Source: Ustilago trichophora (Eukaryota > Basidiomycota > Ustilaginomycetes > Ustilaginales > Ustilaginaceae). Taken from it: a stretch of 64,000 nucleotides of DNA. Both the position numbers and the translations under genes were made by a program. Positions 7,456-16,788 of the stretch are shown piece by piece (within the stretch, counting starts at the first letter, position 1; each line of letters begins with the position of its first letter). The stretch covers positions 1 to 64,000 of the forward strand of contig OOIN01000040.1 in NCBI GenBank assembly GCA_900323505.1, written 5' to 3'. Under the pieces are notes generated by a model. It was not told the origin of the DNA. It saw only the letters and a program-made list of their open reading frames with translations, and searched no databases.

Positions 7456-10400
7456 CTACATAGCCGCTGCTTCTACAGCCGCTGCAAACATGGCAAATGC
7501 CAGAAGCATACTCTCACCTTTGTAGGTCACGGCTGTACCTAGCTCACCTTGTACCACTACCGCATGTGGGTCCATCTGATCCAAGCCAATCAACCGCAGC
7601 ACATTGGCAGTGTGCTCTCTGCATCTGAGCACTGCCGCAACTACGGGCAGCACAATGTCAGCATACCTGCGTGAGCATGCTGTAGAATTGGTTGAGCTGG
7701 TGTTGGCGCAAATGTTGATGGGAACCAGACATGCGTAACAAGCAATGTGCTTTGCTTTCTGCATGCGGCGCTTGAGGCCGCCAATGTAGGTTGCATTGAT
7801 GCGTGGCTCTGATTGTGGCAACTTGTCCTTGATTTGCGGCCAGCAGTTGCAGTTGCTGAAAGAGTGTCGGATTCCATGTTGTCCAGAGCATGTGTGCTGG
7901 TTGCGGAAGAGGTAACACAAAGAGCACACACCGGCAAGGCTCTGCAGTAGCGATCTGCTGCTTGATGTGTCAATGTCAATGTGCACAGGTGGATGTGCCG
8001 GTGATGGACTTAGGCTGAATGCAAATGGCGGAGGCGTAAAACTGAGAACCGGCAATGCTGGCTGAAGCTGGTTTTGAGCAGTGGAGGATAATATCTGGTT
8101 TGGCGCTCCTCTGCTTGCTGAGTGCTGATGGTTCAGGTCTAGAGCTGCCGTAAAACCTTGATGCCGCCGCTGACGTGGTGTAGGTGAATCCAAGGCCGTG
8201 GTGCTGACTTGCAACCGCCTACTGCTGCTGTTTGCAGCTTGGAGTTGACCAGCAGTCTGGGTCTTGCCATTCTGCTGCCGCTCACGCTTGTCAGACTCTG
8301 GCGGTGACTCCAAGCCAATGATCTTCTTTGGCGGTGTGACTGGTCCTTCCACACGCTGCTGGCAGAGGTCGCACAGCGCAAAGTCTGGCTGGCTGAGGCA
8401 AGTCACCGGCATTCCGTCCAGATAGCGTGAGATGGCCAGACGCCAGCAAGTACGCTCCTCTATGTAGAGCTGCACCTGTGCTTCACGTGTTTGGACTCTG
8501 GTGGCCAACAGCACCGCTGATGCTCCACTGCCACTACGTCCAGCGCGTCCTGACTCTTGCACGTAACTGACCATGTCCCATGTATCACCGCAATGGACCA
8601 CCAGACTGACATGTTGCGGATTGATGCCTGTGCCGATAGCTGTTGTTCCAACAATGACGCGTTTGCCAGTGTTGGTCTCTGTGGCAGAACACCGCAACCA
8701 TGTTGAAACCGTTCTCTGCTTCTGCTCCTCTGGCATGTCTGCGATCACGCAAGTGCAATTGAGATCCTCCGCTGTGGTTTGTGCTGCAGTGGTGGACTTG
8801 CAGAAGATCATCACTGCACCGGCAGGGTGAGCTTCAAGGAGACGCTTGATTTGGAATGGCATTTCCACACTTGATGTAAGTTGCTGGACCTTGTAGGAGA
8901 TGTTTTTGCGGTTGGTGGCCGCCCTGATCATGCCAGTACCATCTTGCGGGAGACAGAGTGTGGTCTTGAAGGTGGGAACCAGAGTTGGTGGCAGCGTAGC
9001 CGTAAGGAAGTACTGCTGCACCCGCACAGCAGAGATGAGTGCCTTGATCTTCTCCATTGCCGGACGGAAGGTGTTTTGAGTTACGCAGACATGGCACTCA
9101 TCAAAGAAGATGGCTGCCAACCGCTTCTGCTGATCCAACTCTTGCGCCCAGTTGGCAAATGCTTGACTGTAGCAGTTCTCTGCTGCAACAAAGACCAGCT
9201 GACTGCCCTCTACTCTGTCTGCACTCCGGTAGCCTGTCCACTTGCTTGCCACAATTCCAACCCACTGACACTGCTCCATCAGATCATCTGTGAGTGCAAT
9301 GAATGGCACCACCACAATAATGACAGAGGCTGGCGGCAGCCAATGCAGCGGTGCCATGAAAAGTGCAGACTTGCCGGACCCAGTGGCCATGACAATGATC
9401 AGTGGTGTCTCCTTGGCATAGATGGCATTGAGCGCATAGGCCTGCTCCAGTGTCTTGGTGCGGTGGCTGCCGGTCACCTTGAAGAGTGCATTGCTGACTG
9501 GTTCTGCTAGCACAGCAGAGCGTGAAATGGGGGCAGCAGGCACCGCACTTGTAGCGCTTGGTGGAGCAACTTCAATTGGATGCTCCAGCCTTTGCTTGAC
9601 ACACCGCATGTCCTCCTGCAAAGCATCCAGCTGCCGCTTCAGTGAAGATACTGCCTTGCAGTCATCTCCTGCTGCCTTTCCTGCCATGAGGTGGTCATAT
9701 GGCTTGACGTCCTCTTCAAAGCGGGATGGCATACCCCAGAATGCATGCCACCGCTCTGACACTTCCAACATGACATCCATGCTCTCTTGCGTGAGCTGAT
9801 GCAGCATGCTTGCATCCAGGCCATAGTGCTGCTCTGCAGTCCGTGTTGAATGTCCAGCTTGAAGATCGTGAGCGCTGTCCAACACCTCTTCTGCAGTCAT
9901 GGACCTCGGACGGATGAGCTTGCGGTCAATGCTCACTGCCAGTTGCCGCCAAGTGCGCATGTTGAGGCCAGCCGTGATAGAGCTGATGTGCTCCTGGCAG
10001 AGTGCTTGCAGCATCTTGGTGACGGCATTTGTCTCCCATGCATTGCCGTGATGGTCCACCAAGAGCATAGAGCTGGCCGCACGGGGCTGCAGCACTGCAT
10101 TATGTAGGAGATGGACAAACGGCACCACCTGAGCTACGTAAAAGACCACCATGCATCCCACTGGGTATGGCAGGAAGCGTGGAATCACCTTTTGACGTCC
10201 AGTGCCTTTCTTGCTGGGCAGAGCGGTGAAGACACTGCCATCATGCACAAAGAGGTTGCGTGGACCAACAAGCGTGTTGGTGTGCTGCAATTGGAGCAGC
10301 TCTGTACCTCTTGCAGGCAGACCGCTACCAAGCTCAATGAGCACCGCAAGCAGCTTGGTGAATTCATTGTGCATGCTGAAGTATGCATTGGCAGCATCTG

Positions 10401-12445
10401 CATCGAACTCCAACTCATCAGAGTATGGATCCATGAGGGGTTGTGCGGCAGGTACATTACCAGCAGCAGCACGGCAGAGAACACTGCTGATGCTCTGCAG
10501 CTCCGGAGAAGCGGCCACAAAGCTGAAGTCTGGTTGCATGTTGCGGTGATCATCCAGAATGTGCTTCAGGTTGAGCGCAAGTGATGCATCCTCTGGCAAA
10601 AGGCAGAGCTGACGTAGCAAAGCTTCTGCCCGCTTTTGCGCACCATGCATCAGAGCTTGGAGACGGTCCACTTGGATGGTCTCTGTTCCAAACTTGACGC
10701 TCTTGAGATCTTGCTGCCAGGAAAAGTGGAAGTTGGTGCCATCATCTTGCGCAAGTACTGTGCCATACCGGTGAAGGGATTGTAGGTATGAGCTGGCGGA
10801 GCTGCTGGTGCTGTACAGATAGCGCTTCATCTGTAGATCAACCTCGGCAGCAATCTCCTCAGCAGAGCGCTCAATGAGCACACCATCTTCTGGATCCAAC
10901 AGCCACTGCCAGAGCACTGCACGGCAGCAGAACTCCAAGCTGGCAATGATGGACGTAGCGGCATTGACTGGAATGGGAGTGCCATCTGCGCTGACGCAGA
11001 GGTGGAGGAACAGCCGTACCAAAGCAAGCTTGTCATTCTCACCATACACCTCTGGCTGTTGCGTGACCAAGAGGTGAGAGAGTTGGAGGAGGAGCGGCAC
11101 TGCCTTGCTTGCCAGATCTTCATCAGTGAGCGGATCAATGTCTGCATCTGCACCGTAGTAAAGATCATGCAGATCTTGCAGTACAGAGTCCAGGTGTGCG
11201 CTGAGACCAAGATGCTCAGTCTGGTCACTGTCACCGTAATAGCCAAAAGAGACACCGTCAAAGACCGCATGGATAAGCAGAGCAAGTAAAAAGGCCCACA
11301 TGTCCGCACGTTTCTTGACTGTTGGTAGGCTGAGGTTGTACGGCTGGCTTGGTTCAGGACTGTAGGCACGGAAAGTCTGTTGCACCTGCCTGCCAGTCTT
11401 GAGGAAAGCCGTCATCCATGTTGCGGCTGCTTGCTGTGTCATGACCAATACCCAATGGACAAAGTCTATATGAGCACCAGGCCACACCTTTTTTGACTTG
11501 CTGAGTGCGCCAATGGCCACAATAGGCTTGCCAGCCCAGTACGCATGCCAACCCAGCTGCTTGGCCCAAGGACCAATGTTGCCGCTGGCAGATTCAGGCT
11601 GAATGCCTGGCTTGAGCAGGTCTGCTTCACGGAGGCAATCTTCATTCTGCTTGAGGAAGGCATCCACCTTTGTCTTGATATTGGCGCTGATGGTGCTTGC
11701 ATCCAGAGCGGTGGTGAGAATGGCAGGAGGCGGTGTGGGATCCAGATCTTGATTGCGGACGTGAAGGTAGCGGATCTTCTTGCCGCACTCGTGCAACTTC
11801 TGCATGGGAACAGGATGGGTGTACGATGCTCTGCCTTTAGCATCAGGATGCCCACGCAGATGCTCGTAGAAAGCAGACTTGGCTTGGACGGCATAGGAGC
11901 ACAAGTTGCAGCGGTAGCCTTGGAAGAGCTCACCCAGCTCAGGAATCATGCGCTCTGGCAGAAGATCCTTGTTGATGCAGACCGTGCCAGGAGACGGTAC
12001 ATCCAGTTCATCAAGGAGGCTACGCAGCATCTCCTTGGCAGACCCAACCAGCGGCTTCTTGTGGACCTTCTTGATGTGAGCCGTGACGTGCTTGAAGTCT
12101 GGGATGAGCGGCAATTGAGGACAACAGCTGTCCAGGGTGCAGAGCAGGATGCGGGGATGGTCCACCAAGCGTAAGTTGAAGCGTGCCAGCTGAGCGGTGT
12201 GCTGAGGATCCACTGGAGTGGAAATGGCGGTTTCTTGATTTGCGGCTTGGTTGGCAGCAGGGAGAGCGTGACTGAATTCAAAAAATGCAAATAGTGATGT
12301 CAGCTGCTGATCATTGATGATGCGTGGTGATGATTGCCCAAACATACCTGTCCGTATCACTGACTGCGTCAATTGTGTCGATGCCTGCATCAACAAGTTC
12401 AGCAGCAAGTACGCTGTCATCAGGATGGAAAGATTGCTGAGACAT
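7456..12445 (-). CDS. Telomere-linked RecQ-type helicase with zinc fingers and tyrosine-recombinase-like core
   Basis: Spliced model: exon 1 12445-12348, intron 12347-12272 (donor GTATGT, branch CTGAC, acceptor TTCAG), exon 2 12271-7456; 1637 residues. Without splicing the frame would start with a hydrophobic artefact and lose the acidic MSQQSFHPDDS start. Domains in order: two C2H2-like fingers (about 74-105 and 150-172, CNLCSYAVQAKSAFYEHLRGH) like those of OrsD/DUF3505 proteins; a tyrosine-recombinase-like region (about 670-860) with ARGTELLQL (R687), KKGTGRQ (K720/721), MRTWRQLAV (R808) and GHSTRTAEQHYG (H840, Y849); a RecQ helicase with ATGSGKS (K1000), DECH (1090-1093), TATLPP and QESGRAGRSG (~1270); a RecQ-type Cys cluster ending CDLC; then a Pro/Ser-rich stretch and a Cys-rich tail. 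TLH/UTASa proteins are known at chromosome ends of smuts and other fungi. The gene is transcribed towards the telomere. Confidence 0.9.
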
Positions 12446-12557
12446 GGTTGAAGAATTTGCTGGCGGTGGATAAAAGTGGTAGAGTACGGTAGAGAGAAGC
12501 TGGAATGGATTGTTGGATTGATGAGCAATGATGGTCAGCAACGGTCAGAAAGGCACA

Positions 12558-12566
12558 GTATATATG
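12558..12566 (-). promoter_or_regulatory. TATA-like element upstream of the helicase gene
   Basis: On the minus strand this reads ATATATACT, about 112 bp upstream of the helicase ATG at 12445. It is the only TATA-like run near that start. Confidence 0.4.
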
Positions 12567-12752
12567 CTTCAGAGGAGACAAGCAGCGCACATAGCAAGCA
12601 CAGTCAGACGTACACGGTCAAGGATTCCAGCAAGCGTAACGGGTTACAGCAACAGCCACTTGAAGCACTCAATGTGTCCAAGAGGGAAACGTACAAAGGT
12701 AAGATGGTTTCACTTGCACTCACGCTCATGCAGACACACACTGCAAAGCAAA

Positions 12753-12882
12753 CAAGTCAAGAAAGGATAGTGCAGAGCTGTGAGCGGTGTGGAAAATTTT
12801 GTTTCAGTGACCGTAAAGCCATCAAGTCAAGAAAGGATAGCGCAGATCTGTGAGCGGTGTGGAAAATTTTGTTTCAGTGACG
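12753..12882. repeat. 70-bp tandem direct repeat, two copies
   Basis: CAAGTCAAGAAAGGATAG begins copies at 12753 and 12823. Both continue through GAGCGGTGTGGAAAATTTTG to TTTCAGTGAC. The copies differ at only a few bases, so the duplication is recent. Confidence 0.9.
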
Positions 12883-13539
12883 GACAGACAAAGCTGTGCG
12901 GTGAGCAACAAGCAGACAAAGATCTGTGGTGTGTGACGGACAATGGACAACAGACAAAGGTGTACAGCGTGTGAAGGACAGACAAGGGTGTGGGTGCATG
13001 GCGGACAAAGGACAAGTACGTCAAAGTCAAGCTGTGAGAAAGTCTGTCCGTCAAACACAAAGCAAACTCAAAGCAACGGTCTGCACTTGGGAGCATCTGA
13101 GTTAGCTTTGTTGGTTCCAGCCGTGAGAGTCATTGACTGTTGTCTCAACATTGTCCTTCACACGCTTCCAGACAAAGGAGCCATGACTTGACGGACCAGC
13201 CGCTGTTCAGAGTGCTGTTGAAGGATGTACACGCTGCCAAGATGAATTCACTGAAATTTGACGCGTCTGTCAGTCAGTCAGCGCAGAGTCAAATTGTGTG
13301 CGGTGCAATGAAAGTCCGTCTACTCATACCCAGACGCGTCACGCTCCTTGCTCCAAGGACACATTGCGCTCTCAATTTTGAGGCCAGCATTCTGATCAGA
13401 TTTTTTTGGCAGACATATTTTTTGACATTGTCTGTCAATGTTTGTATTTGAGTTTTGTCCGTCTGCTGCAGTCCATGGGTACACATTGGTCACCGTCACA
13501 CACCTGATCACTGCATATGTCTGCAGCAGGAATCACTTC

Positions 13540-13640
13540 CTCAATCATGTCTGCCAGTCAGTCACGTCTGTCACTTCACCAAGTCAGTCAGTCAGTCATG
13601 TCTGTCACTCATGCTGTCTGCCAGTCAGTGAAGTGACGGA
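13540..13640. repeat. CAGT/GTCA-rich array with imperfect hairpin
   Basis: Runs of GTCAGTCAGTCAGTCA are interspersed with TGTCTGCCAGTCAGT (twice) and GTCTGTCAC (three times). CTGTCACTTCAC near 13569 can pair with GTGAAGTGACGGACAG near 13628. The same words appear at lower density over the whole helicase leader. Confidence 0.7.
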
Positions 13641-13932
13641 CAGCTCAGTGAGTCTGCTGGGTGAGTGGGCCGCTCAGCCAAAAAGTTGGATTGGTCTGTC
13701 AGGCACTAGAGAAGTGTGGGTGAGCGTGTCTGTCACGCTAGCAATTTCCCTGAATTTTGACGCGTCCGTCACCCACCTGTCCGCTGCCCAGCCAAGGAAA
13801 AAGAATTTTCCGTTGCGGCACTGCACCAGTGTTTTTTGATGCGTCCCTCAGGCTGATGGAGCGTGGTCAGGTTGGCCATTTTGGCGGGACGGACTGGTGC
13901 TTCTCCCGCGGCTGGCGCACCGCGGCCTAGGG

Positions 13933-16170
13933 CTAGGCAACCTGATGGGCCAGATCCTGTTGTCGTACATAGGCCGCACGAGCGCGATCGAAATCGATCG
14001 TATCACGCGAGTTGGTGTTGCCAAACAAGAGACAGACTTGATCCTTGGCGGGACTCACCAGCTGACCGAGGATGGGAAAAGTTGCCGCATCCATCCCGGT
14101 GACCAAGAGATGATGTCGCAGCAGCTGCGACACTGTGTCGGCTTGTTTTGCCTCTGCTGTTGATCCTGGGGCCGGATGCTGTCGCTGCGAGAGAACAGGA
14201 CCCGTGTGACGAGCTTTGCCTTTGAGATCAACAAAAATTTCGAGACATTGCATCAGGTTGGAAGATGCAAGCCGAGGCCCGACCGGCTCTTGCAGCTTCT
14301 CGGTCGGAAACTTGATACAGTTCTTGACCTGCACAGCAATGTACGACAGCTTGGACTTGTCGAAGGCCTCCGACCTGTCGTCTGGTGCTGCTGATGTGCT
14401 CGACTCGTACACAGGAATGAGAAGATCCCATCCCGGTTGGTTTGAGATGCCTTGTGCCGCAGCCTGCCGGACCCAAAGCTCCGCAAGGTAATCCGGATCC
14501 ATGACATCCTTGATGGGCAGCTGCTCTTCCAGGCAAACAATGTGCTTGAAGTTGAGCCAAGCGCAATCACTCCTTTCTACCAAGTGGCGCGCAACGTCTG
14601 GCGCCGCGGACGCGGCCTTGTCCGACTCGAGCTGCATCTGGTTGTTGTCCTCCTGCGGTGTAGACAAAGGTGATGAATCGAGGGTTTCGATGTCGCTGAT
14701 CAAGTTTCTCAGCCAGTCTCGGACGGATACAAGGCCGAAGAGGGCAGAATAAAGATCGTTGACATCACTGGATTCCAAACACGACTTTGACAAGTTGTTG
14801 GCAAACTTGTCTACGGCGGCAAGATGGATGGCCATGCTGCACAAGAGCGCAACGCCCTGTTCTCCTTGCGCGCCAACGTCGAAGCCAACAGTCTCGATCG
14901 CGCTCGTGATTGCCTGAATCACCATCTGCCATTTGTCGAGAGTATTACTGGGCTCGCAGCGAAAAACCCAAGCTACTGCGGCACTGAGCGGCGGCTCGCT
15001 TGGCGTGTTGCTGATGATGGAGTCAGAGGTGGGGAAGATGCGGCCAACAAAGCGCAAGTGCTGTGCAATCTGGGTTGAGACAAAGTGGTACCACAATCGA
15101 GGACTTGACCGGCTGGTGAGCTCCAGATTGATGCGGCGTGAGGCAAGAGCCAACAAGTTCTGGTTGACTTTGTCGATGCTTCGGTGTGGGACTTTCTGAT
15201 GGATGTTCCAAGTCCAATAAGCGGGCGAGACGAGTTTGGTGATGACGACCTGCGGATTGATGATGCCATGCTGGTCGTGGTAGTGTTGGTCGTTCCATAA
15301 GGGCCGGCCTAGCTTGGGTAGCAATCGATTGAGGTCCTCCAGCGTAAACGTATTGTGTTCGGCAAAAATGCGTTGACGGGTCTCGGCATCGACATTGACG
15401 TCGAGGGGCATGGTGGAGAAAGGTTGGGTGAGCCTTTGCATGCTACTACGGTCAGTACGTCGAGTGCTCTTGCGAGCGGATTCGTCGTCGGTAAGCCGAG
15501 CCAGTTCCAATTTGGTGTCGATAAGAAGGATCCAGGACCTCTGGGGTCTGGCGTGGAACCATATACGGCGTATCACTGGGAGCAGAGTGGCCATGGAACG
15601 ACATTCATCCAATGCGAGGAAGAAGAATGGCTGATGAAAGCCGTTGGGGACGCATGTCTCCAGCCTATTGATTTGTGATGTCAAATGCGTCTTGATCGCC
15701 TTTTGGAGCATATATTCAGGCTGAGACATGGCAGAAGAGTATTCTGTGCACATGTCTCGGTAGAGAGCCTCGGCCGAGTCGCAGATGAACTCGAGCAATT
15801 CTGTGCGCAGATTAGGGGTGGTGAAGAGATCCGGCAGCGCGGGCTTTTGCTGCTTCTTAGCTTCAGTGGTCGACGACGACGGGGCAGGTGTCTGGCGCGT
15901 TGGTGCTTGGGTGGTAGCGTCCTTTGACTGTTGAGCGAGCATATGGAGCTGGCTTTCTGGACACAAGTCAAGGGCATCGAAGAGCGAGTGTGGGACATAT
16001 CTCGACGACGACGAGTGGATGGCAGCGGCGAGATAATAAACTACGGTCTTCCAGCAGAGGCCGTTATGGTGAGAGCGTATGTCGGAGGCGGGACCGCGGG
16101 GCAGGCTAGAGAAACAGCCAGCACTTGCCTTGAGGCGTTCGAGATAGGAGGCAATCGCGGAGCAGTACAT
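13933..16170 (-). CDS. Truncated paralogue of the NTPase/PD-(D/E)XK-like family (lacks P-loop half)
   Basis: 745 residues from the only usable ATG at 16170. It aligns along its whole length with residues ~318 to ~1120 of the protein at 16789-20238. Walker B (FFFLALDE), the WILLIDT strand and the C-terminal NQPGWDLLIPVY plus AVQVKN nuclease-like motifs are kept, but the N-terminal ~310 residues with the P-loop are absent. Homology continues upstream of the ATG in the same frame for about 37 codons (HLHICAWLA and before), then meets a TAA near 16311. So the gene is 5'-truncated or uses an unseen upstream exon; a pyrimidine-rich AG at ~16272 could be an acceptor. It is head-to-head with the complete paralogue. 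The product may be non-functional, or may act as a partner without nucleotide binding. Confidence 0.65.
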   Translation of the reverse strand: MYCSAIASYLERLKASAGCFSSLPRGPASDIRSHHNGLCWKTVVYYLAAAIHSSSSRYVPHSLFDALDLCPESQLHMLAQQSKDATTQAPTRQTPAPSSSTTEAKKQQKPALPDLFTTPNLRTELLEFICDSAEALYRDMCTEYSSAMSQPEYMLQKAIKTHLTSQINRLETCVPNGFHQPFFFLALDECRSMATLLPVIRRIWFHARPQRSWILLIDTKLELARLTDDESARKSTRRTDRSSMQRLTQPFSTMPLDVNVDAETRQRIFAEHNTFTLEDLNRLLPKLGRPLWNDQHYHDQHGIINPQVVITKLVSPAYWTWNIHQKVPHRSIDKVNQNLLALASRRINLELTSRSSPRLWYHFVSTQIAQHLRFVGRIFPTSDSIISNTPSEPPLSAAVAWVFRCEPSNTLDKWQMVIQAITSAIETVGFDVGAQGEQGVALLCSMAIHLAAVDKFANNLSKSCLESSDVNDLYSALFGLVSVRDWLRNLISDIETLDSSPLSTPQEDNNQMQLESDKAASAAPDVARHLVERSDCAWLNFKHIVCLEEQLPIKDVMDPDYLAELWVRQAAAQGISNQPGWDLLIPVYESSTSAAPDDRSEAFDKSKLSYIAVQVKNCIKFPTEKLQEPVGPRLASSNLMQCLEIFVDLKGKARHTGPVLSQRQHPAPGSTAEAKQADTVSQLLRHHLLVTGMDAATFPILGQLVSPAKDQVCLLFGNTNSRDTIDFDRARAAYVRQQDLAHQVA

Positions 16171-16788
16171 GGCTAGCCAGGCGCAGATGTGAAGATGGGC
16201 TCTGTTGAATTGGGCATGCTGCTCTGCGGAAACGGGGAAGTCGAGCCCATTGAGGAGAGCTTCGGATATCTGAAAAAGGGCTGGAAACGGTTGGAGAGAG
16301 GTCGGAATATGTGGAAATTAGAGTCGGATGTGTTATAAGAGCTGAAAGGCGGGTGAAAAACGGTCGTAAGACCACGGAGGCGAGCAGCGCTTGGGCTGCG
16401 AGGAGGTGAGATGGTGCTGAAGGGAGCTTATCGCCATCAGCAATGTCGAAAGTAAAGAAAACCACTGCCTCACGAGGACAGTGTTTGTGTGATGATGAGT
16501 GTGAGAAAGAGCGAGAGAGAGACGAGTGCGCACGCCTTGACTGAGCGTGCACTCGTTTGCCGAAAGCCGGGTTTTCTGTGTGGCTGAAAAAAGTGACTTA
16601 ATGGACAGTATCGGGTCTGTGCGCGAAAAGTTGGAATTTGGCTCAGTCGCCCTTCTGATAGCTCTGCTAAGCAGCTGTCAGACTCTTGTCATCCGCGACC
16701 ATTCACCCATTCACCCAACCAACACCATCATTGCTCTGTCGCTGTCAACATCACCAAGCTTATTTTCAGCATTCCATGGGAATCGACC
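16171..16788. other. Divergent intergenic region between NTPase paralogues
   Basis: About 620 bp separating two head-to-head homologous genes. The left ~140 bp still encodes family sequence on the minus strand without a start codon. A TTATAACA box (minus-strand sense) lies near 16331-16338. A short minus-strand frame (16106-16552) has no homology to the family's N-terminus. The right side is pyrimidine-rich leader for the + strand gene. Confidence 0.5.

Larger units (their letters stand above)
12446..13932. other. Repeat-rich leader region upstream of the helicase, no gene
   Basis: About 1.5 kb without a credible gene between the helicase start and the 3' end of the truncated NTPase gene. 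It is rich in the tetranucleotide CAGT/GTCA and in GTCTGTC/GACGGAC words. It holds a 70-bp tandem repeat (12753-12882), three ACGCGT boxes (13261, 13334, 13760) and a hairpin-forming CAGTCAGT stretch (13540-13640). Open frames here are short and low-complexity. Confidence 0.6.

Noticed and set aside
8881..9510. + strand frame opposite the helicase
   Set aside because: Opposite the RecQ domain of the helicase; no independent support.
12753..13640. Repeat arrays considered as CRISPR
   Set aside because: Repeat spacing and spacer pattern do not fit, and the genome is eukaryotic.
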